Assembly: GCF_014203095.1 (NCBI RefSeq)
Contig: NZ_JACHIG010000001.1
Location: 62,001-126,000, forward strand
DNA: 64,000 nucleotides
Source of the DNA: Prosthecobacter vanneervenii
GTDB lineage: Bacteria > Verrucomicrobiota > Verrucomicrobiia > Verrucomicrobiales > Verrucomicrobiaceae
Reading direction: 5' to 3'
Part shown: piece after piece, positions 28,279-37,115 of the stretch
Numbering within the stretch: the stretch's first letter is position 1
Layout: each line of letters begins with the position of its first letter
Program-made: the position numbers and the translations under genes
The notes under the pieces: model-generated
Databases searched by the model: none
Seen by the model: the letters and a program-made list of their open reading frames with translations, nothing else
What the model was told of the DNA's origin: nothing

Positions 28279-28749
28279 ATGCTAGCCAGCATCGCCATTC
28301 TAGCCCTGTTCGGCATCCTGCTTATCGTGCTGGAGACCTTTCTGCCCGGCTGGGTGGCTGGCATCCTGGGGGTGGTGTCCATCTCCGCCGCCGTGTGGCT
28401 GGGGCTTACCTCCGAGGAACTGGTGGGCTGGAGCACGGGGCAGCGCGTGGCTCTCGTGCTCGCCATTCTGGTGCTCTCGGTTGCAGTCATCATCACCTGG
28501 CTGCGCTGGTTTGCCGTCAAGTTTCTGCGCCGTGCGCTCACGCTCACCACAAGCATCGAGACTCCACATGCTGCGTCTGTGCCGCCCGGATCGCGTGGGG
28601 TGGCGCTTACGCAGCTGCGCCCGCTGGGGCGTGCGGAGATTCATGGCCACCGCTTTGACGTGCGCTGCCAGAGCGGCCTCGCTGAAGCCGGAGCACCTGT
28701 CGAAGTCATCGCCACAGAGCCGGGCAATCTTCTGGTGCGCATTATTTAA
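28279..28749 (+). CDS. NfeD-like membrane protein
   Basis: A 156-residue protein. It has two to three N-terminal helices (LASIAILALFGILLIVLETF and following) and a C-terminal OB-fold domain of about 55 residues (PPGSRGVALTQLRPLGRAEI ... EVIATEPGNLLVRII), which is the NfeD domain. NfeD proteins pair with SPFH-domain proteins; the next gene, 39 bases on, is FloA, so the two almost certainly form a membrane-microdomain pair. This is the short form without the ClpP-like protease domain. Confidence 0.88.
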   Translation: MLASIAILALFGILLIVLETFLPGWVAGILGVVSISAAVWLGLTSEELVGWSTGQRVALVLAILVLSVAVIITWLRWFAVKFLRRALTLTTSIETPHAASVPPGSRGVALTQLRPLGRAEIHGHRFDVRCQSGLAEAGAPVEVIATEPGNLLVRII

Positions 28750-28788
28750 GACCTGCCCTTTCATCCTTCACCCAACCCGTATTCCTCC

Positions 28789-29796
28789 ATGTCCACACTC
28801 GAGATCTTCCTTGTCGGAGCCGTCGTCATCGTCGCGCTTGTCCTGTTTCTGCTGGTAGCCAAGTTCTTCAATCTCTGGCTGCGTGCACGCATTGCCAATG
28901 CACCAGTCAGCTTTCCCACGCTGCTGGCCATGTGGTTGCGCGGCGTGCCCAATGCGCTGATCGTCGATACCCGCATCACCGCAGCCAAGGCGGGCATCCC
29001 CATCGGCACCGACCAGCTGGAGGCACACTTCCTCGCAGGTGGCGATGTCACCCATGTGGTGCTCTCCCTCATCGCCTCGGACAAGGCGGGCATCCCGCTC
29101 GACTTCAACCGCGCCTGCGCCATCGACCTCGCCTGCAAAGGCACCAGCAAGACCGTGCTGGAAGCCGTGCGCACCAGCATCAATCCCAAGGTCATTGACT
29201 GCCCGCACCCTGACATGGGACGCGGAGGCAAGATCGATGCCGTGGCCAAAGACGGCATCTCCCTGCGTGTGCGTGCCCGAGTGACCGTGCGCACGAATCT
29301 GGACCGCTTCGTCGGCGGTGCCACGGAGGAGACCGTCATCGCCCGTGTGGGGGAAGGCATCGTCACCTGCATCGGCTCCTCCGCCTCTTACAAGGACGTG
29401 TTGGAAAACCCGGACGCCATCTCCAAGCTGGTGCTGCACAAAGGGGTGGATGCCGGCACGGCGTTTGAGATTCTCTCCATCGACATCGCCGACATCGACG
29501 TGGGCGAAAACGTGGGTGCCAAGCTCCAGACCGAGCAGGCCGAGGCCGACAAGAAGATCGCCCAGGCCATGGCCGAGATGCGCCGCGCCGCCGCTGTGGC
29601 GCTGGAGCAGGAAATGTCCGCCCGCACCCAGGAAATGCGCGCCCGTGTGGTCGAGGCCGAGGCCCAGGTGCCGCTGGCCATCTCCGAAGCCTTCCGCAAC
29701 GGCCAGCTCGGCGTCATGGACTTTGCCAAGTACAAGAACATGCTGGCCGATACCGAGATGCGCACCAAGATCGCCGGAGATTCTCCTGCCAAGTAA
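28789..29796 (+). CDS. floA: flotillin-like protein FloA
   Basis: A 335-residue protein of normal FloA length. An N-terminal hydrophobic hairpin segment (residues 5-28) leads to [20 protein letters not shown]. The SPFH region follows, then an Ala/Glu-rich coiled coil ([20 protein letters not shown], about 245-310) for oligomerisation. The sequence pattern fits the FloA/UPF0365 family. It organises detergent-resistant membrane domains on the cytoplasmic face. Directly preceded by an NfeD-like gene, its usual partner. Confidence 0.93.
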   Translation: MSTLEIFLVGAVVIVALVLFLLVAKFFNLWLRARIANAPVSFPTLLAMWLRGVPNALIVDTRITAAKAGIPIGTDQLEAHFLAGGDVTHVVLSLIASDKAGIPLDFNRACAIDLACKGTSKTVLEAVRTSINPKVIDCPHPDMGRGGKIDAVAKDGISLRVRARVTVRTNLDRFVGGATEETVIARVGEGIVTCIGSSASYKDVLENPDAISKLVLHKGVDAGTAFEILSIDIADIDVGENVGAKLQTEQAEADKKIAQAMAEMRRAAAVALEQEMSARTQEMRARVVEAEAQVPLAISEAFRNGQLGVMDFAKYKNMLADTEMRTKIAGDSPAK

Positions 29797-29816
29797 CCCC
29801 CACGGCTGTGCAGACC

Positions 29817-30473
29817 ATGCATCCACTCCTGCTCAGCAGCGAAGTTGATCCCATGCAGATGGCGATCATCGTCTTCTTCGTCTTTGCCGGGTTCATCAAA
29901 TGGCTGTGGGAAAGCTGGCAGCAGAAGCAGTCCGCGCCGCCGCCCCTGCCGCCCGACCCCGAGGAGCAGCGCCTGCGGGAGGCCGCCTGGCGCAGGCAGA
30001 CCGGGCAGTCGCAGGCTCCCGCGCCCGGCAGGCCGCCGCCGCTCCCGCCTGTGGCCGCCCCATCTCCCTGGGATGAACTGCGCAAGGCCTGGGGCGAACT
30101 GCAGGAGGCCATGAAAACGCCCGCTTCCGCCCCAGCACGCCCTGCGCGTCCTCAGCAGCGCCAGACCGTGCGCCAGCAACAGCCTGCACCGGCTCGCACA
30201 CAGCCGCACTCCGTGCGTGCCGCGCTCTCAGCCCCGGCGCAGCGTTCCACTCCGGCCCCCTCCGCCAGCGTGGCTGCGGCCATGCCTGCGCCTGCCGTCA
30301 CTGCGGTGGCCGCCGTCGTGCCCAAGACCAGCGCCCCGGCTCCAGCTGGTGGCGTGATGAGCAGTTTGCAGAATCTGCGCCGTGATCCCGCGCTCATGCG
30401 GCAGGCTATTTTGATGCAGGAGATACTTGGACCGCCAAAAGCCTTGCAATCCTCCGGCGAGTTCGCTAATTAA
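29817..30473 (+). CDS. membrane-anchored Pro/Ala-rich protein, function unknown
   Basis: A protein of about 218 residues with one N-terminal helix (QMAIIVFFVFAGFIKWLW, about 12-30). After it, the sequence is almost all Pro, Ala, Gln and Arg, with no domain I recognise, ending in a short helical stretch (LRRDPALMRQAILMQEIL). A low-complexity cytoplasmic tail after a single anchor suggests a scaffold or adaptor. It lies 20 bases after FloA's stop in the same direction and 20 bases before tRNA-Leu. A GTG three codons upstream is an alternative start. Confidence 0.6.
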   Translation: MHPLLLSSEVDPMQMAIIVFFVFAGFIKWLWESWQQKQSAPPPLPPDPEEQRLREAAWRRQTGQSQAPAPGRPPPLPPVAAPSPWDELRKAWGELQEAMKTPASAPARPARPQQRQTVRQQQPAPARTQPHSVRAALSAPAQRSTPAPSASVAAAMPAPAVTAVAAVVPKTSAPAPAGGVMSSLQNLRRDPALMRQAILMQEILGPPKALQSSGEFAN

Positions 30474-30493
30474 GAACTTCTTCTTTGAGATAT

Positions 30494-30577
30494 GCCGGCG
30501 TGGTGAAATTGGTAGACGCGCTAGACTCAAAATCTTGTATCCGTGAGGATGTGTCGGTTCGAGTCCGACCGCCGGCA
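30494..30577 (+). tRNA. tRNA-Leu(CAA)
   Basis: An 84-base type II tRNA. The acceptor stem is GCCGGCG paired with CGCCGGC with discriminator A at 30577. The D-arm contains GGTAGACGC, the anticodon loop CTCAAAA has anticodon CAA (reads UUG, Leu), there is a long variable arm (TATCC GTGA GGATG) and the T-arm GTCGG-TTCGAGT-CCGAC. The anticodon stem has one U-U mismatch. CCA is not encoded (the next bases are CTC). Its 3' part is repeated at 63029-63083, so it is the integration site of the mobile element and its 3' half came from the element. Confidence 0.95.
30521..30575 (+). repeat. attL: left 55 bp direct repeat
   Basis: Runs from the anticodon stem of tRNA-Leu to the acceptor stem and is identical over 55 bases to 63029-63083. 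Because the intact tRNA is on this side, this copy is attL and its 3' half derives from the element's attP. Beyond the repeat, weak similarity (TCAAAGAAG) continues on both sides. Confidence 0.95.
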
Positions 30578-30645
30578 CTCAAAGAAGCTACAGCAGGGGT
30601 TTTGAAAGGGGCAAACATGGCCGGAAAAAGAGGCGTCAAAAAAAG

Positions 30646-30670
30646 CTGATGGCAGTTTGATGGCAGTTTT
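30646..30670 (+). repeat. arm-type tandem repeat near left end
   Basis: Two adjacent copies of the 11-mer GATGGCAGTTT (30648-30658 and 30659-30669) within a 25-base block that recurs near the right end at 62870-62894 in the same orientation. Tandem 11-mers inside both ends of an integrated element are the expected form of integrase arm-binding sites. Binding is inferred. Confidence 0.7.
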
Positions 30671-30806
30671 GAAACTTTCACTTGGGCTGGACATTCTCAC
30701 TTTGGAATGCTGAAAAGAGGCAGGCGTACCGAGCACCATTTCCTATTTGAGCCATTATAAGGCATGCTGCCGTCACTTGGGGATTGTTCAAGAGCTGCCG
30801 AGCACG

Positions 30807-30826
30807 GAGCTGTTAAAGAACAGCTC
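30807..30826. promoter_or_regulatory. palindrome GAGCTGTT-aaag-AACAGCTC upstream of the first element gene
   Basis: A perfect 8-bp inverted repeat with a 4-base spacer, 14 bases before the ATG at 30841. It shares CTGTT/AACAG half-sites with the SOS-like operator at 46184-46205, but its CTGT/ACAG spacing is 6 instead of 8. It may be an operator or simply a hairpin. Confidence 0.4.
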
Positions 30827-30840
30827 AACGGGAGTTGAAA

Positions 30841-30981
30841 ATGGCTGGGCAGCAGCACTATGTAGTCGATTCCCATGAAAAGCCGGAAAAGGGCACCTCA
30901 AAAGCGAGCTCCCTCAAAACGAAAACGTGCGACGCACACAAAAGCTCCCAGACCAGTACCATCTGTCGCATATCACGCTGA
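30841..30981 (+). CDS. possible 46-residue leader peptide
   Basis: A short frame beginning MAGQQHYVVDSHEKPEKG, preceded by GGGAG at a 6-base distance from its ATG, which is the best ribosome-binding site in the area. It ends at 30981, inside the larger 358-residue gene that starts at 30875 in another frame. It could be a coupled leader peptide or a chance frame; composition (Lys, Ser, Thr) gives no family. Confidence 0.3.
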   Translation: MAGQQHYVVDSHEKPEKGTSKASSLKTKTCDAHKSSQTSTICRISR

Positions 30982-31951
30982 ATGTCGTCTTCGGCGGTTG
31001 CGCCTGTTGTTCGTGGCGGGCCGTCCGAAGAAGTTTTTAACGCAACCTCGCTTTACCGATCATCCCCTCAATGTGCTCCTCCGTCATTGTAACGAGGCAC
31101 TTTTTTTTGCCCAGAGTGGGAATCGCGTTGCCGATTCCATCCAAGAAGACCTGATGGAGCTTTTACGCAAGGCAGGACACCACGACATCGACCACCAGTA
31201 TGAGCAGGCTCTCAGATCGGCGAGAGGCATCTTGTTCGACTGCGCGGTCAAACAGGTTATGTATTTTCTTCACAGGGAAGCTCGGGGAGACCTGGAAAAG
31301 GCCTTGTGTAGGGTCTTGTTCATTGAAGACCCGTCGATCCTCCATGGTAGCACAACAGTCAGTGAGTACCTGCATGATGGGATCGTGGCTAGAGGCAGCG
31401 TTTTTCTTCAGGAGCTGACTGATGACTTTAGGAATGCGGAACGAAGAAAAAGCAGGCTGATCATTGATGACCAGGCCTGGACCATGGCATCACACTGGAC
31501 CAACCCCCATTGCCCTTTGTGGCTCATGGAAAGGCCAGCAATCCGCAAAGCTTGTAAAGCACATGATCCGAGCGTGGGTTTTTCGCAGGACGCGGTGAAT
31601 AACCGGCTCAAACGCCTAGGATTCAACCGTGGCAAAACTACTCCCATCGTAGGAGTAAGGAAACAAGGAAATCGTTCCACGATAATAGGCTTCGAGGTGG
31701 ATGACCGTCCCTTCACCATCCTGGTCGGAAAGGAGTACCCCTTCTCATTCATGCCACCCGGTCGATTCACAGCGGCGGAGCTCAAGGAGAAGGAAGAAGT
31801 GTTCGCTGAAGACCGACGGAAACTAGACGCCATTTCAAAGAAGTATGGCAAAAAATCTACGCAGTATAAGGACGCCTTCATCGCCATGCATGCCAAGCCC
31901 GACCTGCCCCCACCAGCTCCATCCGGTTATCGAGCCTATAAAAAGAAATAA
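30875..31951 (+). CDS. hypothetical protein of the element's left end
   Basis: A 358-residue protein with a very basic N-terminus (first 30 residues rich in Lys/Arg), suggesting nucleic-acid contact. A helical region with EARGDLEKALCRVLFIEDPS follows, then QDAVNNRLKRLGFNRGKTTP, which has the look of a helix-turn-helix. No known domain was recognised. It is the first gene inside attL, pointing inward, and is followed by a short perfect hairpin at 31967-31983 (CCCTTGT-ttg-ACAAGGG). A role in element control or replication is only a guess from place and charge. Confidence 0.65.
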   Translation: MKSRKRAPQKRAPSKRKRATHTKAPRPVPSVAYHAECRLRRLRLLFVAGRPKKFLTQPRFTDHPLNVLLRHCNEALFFAQSGNRVADSIQEDLMELLRKAGHHDIDHQYEQALRSARGILFDCAVKQVMYFLHREARGDLEKALCRVLFIEDPSILHGSTTVSEYLHDGIVARGSVFLQELTDDFRNAERRKSRLIIDDQAWTMASHWTNPHCPLWLMERPAIRKACKAHDPSVGFSQDAVNNRLKRLGFNRGKTTPIVGVRKQGNRSTIIGFEVDDRPFTILVGKEYPFSFMPPGRFTAAELKEKEEVFAEDRRKLDAISKKYGKKSTQYKDAFIAMHAKPDLPPPAPSGYRAYKKK

Positions 31952-32518
31952 ATTAGGTCGCCCCTTCCCTTGTTTGACAAGGGCTCCAGAGGCGTGGGTC
32001 ATTCTCGCGTAGGCGGCAAGGACCCGTGATTTTGTCGGCAGTAAGGGCACGATTGCGCCGTCATGAACGCCAAAATCACTGAAATAAACCTTCGTCACCG
32101 TTACTCCACAACAGATGCGGCATCGTCTGATCCCAGACCCAACTCAGCCAACAATCTGCCATCCCAAAGGCCGGAATTTATTCGGCTGCCACGTGCTGGC
32201 AGTCGTTGTCCCTGGACAAGTCTTAGCCGAGCAAGCCTGAACACCCTCGTCTTGGGTGCCGATGCTCCGGTGAAATCCGTAGTCCTCAGGCAACGAGGAG
32301 CGAACAGAGGTGTGCGCCTCATTGTTCTGGCCAGCCTTCTTGAGCATTTAAACAGTCTAACCGAAGGGACCGGCGGTGTAGGCGACCTGTCCGAGCATCC
32401 ATTTCTTCCAGGAATGAGCCTTTCCGATTAAAGCTCAAATGTTGATGCATAAAGTTCGCCCGGATTGCAGACCGGGTATTTACCTCCCTTTTGAATCATT
32501 TTTTTGCCACTAATACGT
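31952..32518. other. 567-base gap without a supported gene
   Basis: It holds the hairpin CCCTTGT-ttg-ACAAGGG at 31967-31983, just after the preceding stop, without a clear T-run. A 122-codon plus-strand frame (32063-32431) has a composition that does not look coding and is not called. The A+T content rises towards the replication gene. No promoter pair could be assigned with confidence. Confidence 0.5.
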
Positions 32519-33502
32519 ATGACGGACACAGTTACACTGATGGGTAGTCTGCCAGTGAATAAAAGAAAACTGGAGATGCTAAAGTTGAGTTTACCAAGAG
32601 ATAAAAGATGCAGCAATTCAGTTCGTATGTATCAAAACGAAGATCGTGGAATTCATAAGTTATCATCTATTAACACCACGTTTCATTTAAATAAAGATAA
32701 TCAACTTTTTAAGGTTGAATGCGACCTTCCTCATCTCTTGTATGGTCACACTGGAAGGCTTATCAGTAATGAGGGCTTGCTCCAAAAAGCGCTGTATAGG
32801 TTGGATAGCTTGATAAAATCTGTATTAGAGGATGATTACGCCAAAAATTTGGTAAAAGGTTTATCTGCGGTAGATCAGATGTACTTTAAGCGTGTCGATC
32901 TGGTGTGGCAGTACAACATGGCTATGCCACTGTTAACACCGGTAATGCGCTTGGCTAAGCACAAGCGTATTAACTGTAGTGCCACCGTGCACGGTAATCA
33001 AAATGTCACTTTTTCTGGGAAAAACTTAAAGGCGGTGTTTTATGACAAAAAGTTGAAGATGCACCGCAAGCCTGGTGGTGTTACGAGAATAGAATTCAAG
33101 GTCGAGGGTAAAGCATTTTTGACAGAGTTGTTCAAAGCGGACAAGAAGATGGGATTAACAGCCCTTCATTTCGACGACCTTTACGAGCGGTATAGAGAGC
33201 TTTTGCTTGGATTCGCAAATACGGACAAGTGCGCCATACCCAATGGTCGTTCAATTGAAGATTTTCTGGCTATTGCTGAAATGCGTCATCCAGGAATTAC
33301 AGAGATATACTGCCAAGTGCGATGCTCAAAACGACAGACCAGAAGCAAGTTGAGGGCGAAAATCAAAGCTCGGAAAATGCAGACCTTTAATCTTGATGAT
33401 CTTGTCCCAGCCGACTCGATTCCCTCCGTGGTGGAAGTGGAGGATTTAGAGGTGGAAGATGAATTTAATGCCATGATAAAAAGGGCGGGCCTTTTTTGTT
33501 GA
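32519..33502 (+). CDS. replication initiator, phage/plasmid gene II/X (G2P)-like
   Basis: A 327-residue protein. It starts MTDTVTLMGSLPV, as these proteins usually open with an M-x-DT segment. Middle motifs fit the family pattern: FKVECDLPHLLYGHTGRLIS, KRVDLVWQYNMAMPLL and AVFYDKKLKMHRKPGGVTRI followed by EFKVEGKAFLTELF. Such proteins nick the plus-strand origin and start rolling-circle replication in filamentous phages and related plasmids. I chose the ATG at 32519; five more codons are possible upstream. A terminator overlaps its 3' end and a highly structured origin-like region follows. The catalytic Tyr was not pinned down. Confidence 0.6.
   Translation: MTDTVTLMGSLPVNKRKLEMLKLSLPRDKRCSNSVRMYQNEDRGIHKLSSINTTFHLNKDNQLFKVECDLPHLLYGHTGRLISNEGLLQKALYRLDSLIKSVLEDDYAKNLVKGLSAVDQMYFKRVDLVWQYNMAMPLLTPVMRLAKHKRINCSATVHGNQNVTFSGKNLKAVFYDKKLKMHRKPGGVTRIEFKVEGKAFLTELFKADKKMGLTALHFDDLYERYRELLLGFANTDKCAIPNGRSIEDFLAIAEMRHPGITEIYCQVRCSKRQTRSKLRAKIKARKMQTFNLDDLVPADSIPSVVEVEDLEVEDEFNAMIKRAGLFC
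33478..33497 (+). terminator. terminator overlapping the end of the replication gene
   Basis: AAAAAGG-gcggg-CCTTTTTT: a 7-bp stem with a 5-base loop and a run of six T. It lies inside the last codons of the replication gene, so transcription ends at or just after its stop codon. The A-run on the other arm allows function in both directions. Confidence 0.6.
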
Positions 33503-34263
33503 TCGATTGAAAATCAGCACCGGTGTTCTTTTAGTCCTGCGAATCAGTGAGCACAAAAAGCTTATTCAAAAGAGAGGGCTCACGAAGTGAGCGAAAGGAG
33601 CGTTAACTGTGAGGGCTTGTAAGCCGAGCAAGCGCCGAGCGACCGACGAGCGGAGCGAGGAGGGAGTTGAGAAGCTGCGAAAGCTTACTGTGCCCTCACA
33701 TATACAGTGGATGCATATGAGATTAACTTCTCCATTGCTCCGCTCGTCGTCCGAATCCAAGACGAGGAAATGGATCGCCGTTAACACTGGCTGCAAAGAA
33801 AAATGGGGTGTATATGCAGCATTCTTATGAGCATGGCCTGCAGTGCCACCAATGGTGGGGAAGGTGTGAGCCATAATTATTACAGTTCACCAGCAAGCTG
33901 CAGCACCCCGCTCAAATTTTATTGACAATTTCTGCCGGTGTAAGATTATGTATCACCTTTCTGCTTCGCCATGCATTAAGGTGGGTGCTTATAGTCGCTC
34001 AATCAGTCACGTCGAAGAGTGCGTGAGGATTAAATAATCCCAAATCACAACACTCAACCTCTAACAGCTGACTGACAAATGACTCTCCACCACTAAACTC
34101 CCCCCCTCCCCCAGGACAAAGTTCCTGATTGAACGCCTGCCCCAGCCAGAAGGTAGGGGCATCCGGAGCCTTTCATAGGTTCAAACACAAGATAGTCCAC
34201 ACGGCAGCATCATGCTCGTGCGGTCAGTCACGCCCTCATCACGAGCGCACAAGCTTTTCAAAA
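33503..34263. other. structured non-coding region, candidate replication origin
   Basis: A 761-base gap between the initiator and the primase. Nested inverted repeats fill 33578-33749: GCTCAC-gaa-GTGAGC at 33578-33592, AAGCT-gcgaa-AGCTT at 33672-33686, TGTGAGGGC (33608-33616) with GCCCTCACA (33692-33700), and CGACGAGCGGAGC (33644-33656) with GCTCCGCTCGTCG (33737-33749). The last pair may enclose a large cruciform. Location after a rolling-circle-type initiator suggests a double- or single-strand origin. A TTG in frame with the primase occurs at 34129 but its first 45 codons do not look coding. Confidence 0.5.
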
Positions 34264-35967
34264 ATGTTCACAATGAAACTAGTTTCAACAAAACGGACGA
34301 AGAAATCATCAAAGCGTGCTGGTGGCAGTACAGCTGTACAGCAGCCCAAATCACTCAGCACACGTGATACAGAAAAACCCACGCAAAAAAAGAAGTCAGA
34401 AAAAATTGAGGCACTATACGCAATAATCCACGGAGCAGCCGGAAGTGACGAGGAAGAAGGAGGGGGGAAGTCTCCAGCGAGTGCTTTGGAAAAGTTTCCT
34501 ATTCAGGCGCTGTGGAATGATAAAATGACAGATACTCACAAGACCTTAGCTGAGAGATACGGTGATCCATTTATTACAAAACGTGAAGGCGAAGTAGTTG
34601 ACTGGGATACTCATTACTGGGCAGCCCGATATGCCTTGGAGAATTTGGTCATGTACATTCCGGTGGAGTCACAATTTTATCAGTACATAGATACTGACGG
34701 CACATGGTGTGCAATGCGGCACGAGGACCTTCTGGATGACATTGCTAGGTATCTCCTAAAACTTTCAAAGATGGCCAAAGAACCTATACTCATGAAAAAA
34801 CGAGGTCCTGGTAAGCTTGGTGAAATGATAAAATGCCTGAAAAAGATGGCAAAACGGTTCGAAGCTTTTCCAGAGCAGAAACAAGGCGTGCTTCATCTGG
34901 CTGACTGCATGCTGCACATTGACGGTTCAGGCGTCCAGAAACATCTGTTCTCTTATACATATTTCAGCAGACAAAAATCCACATTTTCCTATGACAGCAC
35001 TGCTACCTGTTCTCGATTTTTGAATGAACTGGTCCTTGCTGCAATGGATCAACAAGATGCGGAAATGCTGCAGCACTTTTGTGGGCAGTTTCTACTCGGG
35101 AGAAATTTGTTCCAGGTGTTTTTGGTCCTCAGCGGGGCAGCTCGCAGTGGGAAGGGAACAATCGTCAGGATTATTCAGGAAATTGTCGGGTGCTCCAAAA
35201 TCAAGGAACTTCGCACCCAACACTTGGCGGGTAGGTTTGAGCTTGATGATCTCAGCAAAGCCACACTCCTTTTAGGGTCAGACGTGTCTGAAGACTTCCT
35301 CTCAAATCAGGGGGCTGCGGTTATAAAAAAAATTACAGGTGGGGACACGGTGGCAAGTGAGAAGAAGGGTGGAGACAAGGGCTACCAAAAAGCAGATCAC
35401 AATGTGCTCATTGCCACCAACAGTAAACTTCTGGTGAAGCTCCAAGGCGACGTTTCAGCCTGGAAGCGCCGCATGCATATCATTGAGTTTGCTCGCGCTC
35501 ATAGCGGTCCACCAATCGTGAATTTTGATAAAATTTTGATCGCTGAAGAAGCGAGCGGAATTCTGAACTGGTTCATTACGGGAGCCCAAAAAATTTTAGC
35601 ACTTTGCCAAGAGGGGAGCGATTTCCCCGCAACAACCGAACAAAGAGCCAGAGTGGAAGCCTTGCTACATGCCAGTGAGTCAATCGACTACTTTGTCGAG
35701 AAGGGGCTAGGCTTGCGGGAAGACCATGACGTTACGAGTGATGAGCTTTTTGAGGGCTACGAACTTTTTTGCACAAATCGTGGATGGAAATCTGAATCAA
35801 AAGGACGCTTTTTACGAGATCTGCCGCTAAAAATTAAGAGGCATTACAATTTGGTCAGAAGTCATGACATCAAGCGAGATGGTAAGCCTTTGAGGGGGTA
35901 CAGGCGATTGGCGCTCAATCCATCTACTGGGGCTTCATCTGGGGATCTCAAGAATTCAGGTGCCTGA
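34264..35967 (+). CDS. P4/D5-type primase-helicase (SF3)
   Basis: A 567-residue protein. The D5_N-like region is followed by an SF3 helicase core: Walker A LSGAARSGKGTIVRII, Walker B KATLLLGSDVSED, the conserved VIKKITGGDTVASEKK, and motif C VLIATNSKLLVKLQGD with the arginine finger region SAWKRRMHIIEF. It unwinds and primes DNA for element replication. I see no clear archaeo-eukaryotic primase N-domain, so it may act as helicase alone. The ATG at 34264 was chosen; a TTG 135 bases upstream would add residues unlike the family. Low G+C compared with the chromosome suggests transfer. Confidence 0.85.
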   Translation: MFTMKLVSTKRTKKSSKRAGGSTAVQQPKSLSTRDTEKPTQKKKSEKIEALYAIIHGAAGSDEEEGGGKSPASALEKFPIQALWNDKMTDTHKTLAERYGDPFITKREGEVVDWDTHYWAARYALENLVMYIPVESQFYQYIDTDGTWCAMRHEDLLDDIARYLLKLSKMAKEPILMKKRGPGKLGEMIKCLKKMAKRFEAFPEQKQGVLHLADCMLHIDGSGVQKHLFSYTYFSRQKSTFSYDSTATCSRFLNELVLAAMDQQDAEMLQHFCGQFLLGRNLFQVFLVLSGAARSGKGTIVRIIQEIVGCSKIKELRTQHLAGRFELDDLSKATLLLGSDVSEDFLSNQGAAVIKKITGGDTVASEKKGGDKGYQKADHNVLIATNSKLLVKLQGDVSAWKRRMHIIEFARAHSGPPIVNFDKILIAEEASGILNWFITGAQKILALCQEGSDFPATTEQRARVEALLHASESIDYFVEKGLGLREDHDVTSDELFEGYELFCTNRGWKSESKGRFLRDLPLKIKRHYNLVRSHDIKRDGKPLRGYRRLALNPSTGASSGDLKNSGA

Positions 35968-36712
35968 ACACGGAGCCTTTTTGGTGTTGGTGCTCACGTC
36001 TCGGACGCCTCGGACACCTCGGACGCATTACGCGAAGTTCGTCGTGAATCCGAATTCGGGATTTCTACGCTCATGCTCAATACTGCCGATCTAGCGTCCG
36101 ATGCGTCCGATGCCACCAGGGTGAATTCAGGCCTCAATAGCTATACTGTATTTTTAAAAGGCAGTAAAAATTAGGCATAGCTGACGAAATGGATGGCGAC
36201 GCATACAATTCATATAAAGCATTAATGTGCTTATTTCGGCCTTTTGCCTACTTGATAGCCCAATTATTTTTTTTCGAGTCGTCGTTACTTTAAATATCAA
36301 GTTTTTCGCATCACGGGACTGTGGCATGCGGCAAGCTCTTGAAAAAGCGAGGTTCCCATTGGAATCCCAGCCATATGGTGCAGAAACATGTGCACTCTGT
36401 TTTGGATTGCTGCTGGGCTGATCATGCTGGCATCCAGATCAAATAACCAGCACTCCGGTGCCTGTGCATATAAAAACCCCGCATGCTTTTTCAAAGTGGC
36501 CGCATTTTTCAGGATGATTCGGCTTTTGAAGATCTCCCCGCCTTTCTCAAATGCATCGCCGTTAATTTTAAAACGGTGGAATTTTCAGGTGAAGGGTGGT
36601 CCTGAGTGTCAGCCAAGATGGCTGGCATCCTCCCATCCGCTGCTGACCCGCAGCTTCTCCCCTGTCTGTCATCCCGAATATGTTGCCGGAATGATCTTGG
36701 CTGCATGACCAA
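35968..36712. repeat. gap with 9-bp iteron-like repeats
   Basis: A 745-base stretch without a supported gene. At 36001-36027 three tandem 9-mers occur: TCGGACGCC, TCGGACACC, TCGGACGCA. At 36094-36110 two copies of the same unit in inverted orientation follow (GCGTCCGA twice, one extended to TGCGTCCGA). Short tandem repeats beside replication genes can be iterons for initiator binding, or the inverted set may form a hairpin. The remainder is AT-rich; I saw nothing else convincing. Confidence 0.45.
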
Positions 36713-36997
36713 TCATGTCTTTTTGCCACCCGCCTTTTTGACCGGCTCTTTTGCCGCCAAATGGGGCTGGAGAGACTCTGAAAGGATCTTGCCGACATCC
36801 AGTTTGAGGGCCAGGCCATATCGAATGAGATTCAATATCGTTGGGTTTTGCTCCTCATCCTCAATGAATTTCACTGTGGCCCGGTCGATGTCGGCAAGAC
36901 CAGCAAGGGACTTTTTGGAGATGCCACGGGCCTCCCGTTCCTGAGCGAGACGTTTGCTCAGTTCGGCATTGATTAAATTGGCCGCATCCTTGGACAC
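36713..36997 (-). CDS. XRE-family helix-turn-helix regulator
   Basis: A 94-residue protein. The Cro/C1-type HTH spans about residues 12-70: LAQEREARGISKKSLAGLAD, then IDRATVKFIEDEEQNPTILN, the recognition-helix region. A Lys-rich tail ends the protein. It starts at a GTG (36997) and is divergent from the gene at 37116, so the 118-base space between them is the likely operator/promoter. It is the only obvious DNA-binding repressor candidate in the left half of the element and may control excision or replication. No target was identified. Confidence 0.85.
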   Translation of the reverse strand: MSKDAANLINAELSKRLAQEREARGISKKSLAGLADIDRATVKFIEDEEQNPTILNLIRYGLALKLDVGKILSESLQPHLAAKEPVKKAGGKKT

Positions 36998-37115
36998 GCC
37001 ATGACCATGATTGACAAATTCACGCCTAGGGATGAGGATAAATCCACACCCTACTGGTTTAACCTCAGGATGAACCCAGCTTGGCCTCTCCTTCTAAACA
37101 AAACTCCTTTCATGC

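Noticed and set aside
30527..30739. Integrase-like remnant at the left end (shared KTAIKLPS)
   Set aside because: Similarity to the integrase is limited to the 25 bp arm repeat; the flanking codons do not match, so it is a binding site and not a gene relic.
32063..32431. 122-codon plus-strand frame in the gap before the replication gene
   Set aside because: Composition is unlike a real protein (many Ser/Arg/Pro, no hydrophobic pattern), and competing frames of similar length exist on the other strand.
36227..36708. Short plus-strand frames between primase and XRE gene
   Set aside because: No start context, no family likeness and composition like random AT-rich DNA.
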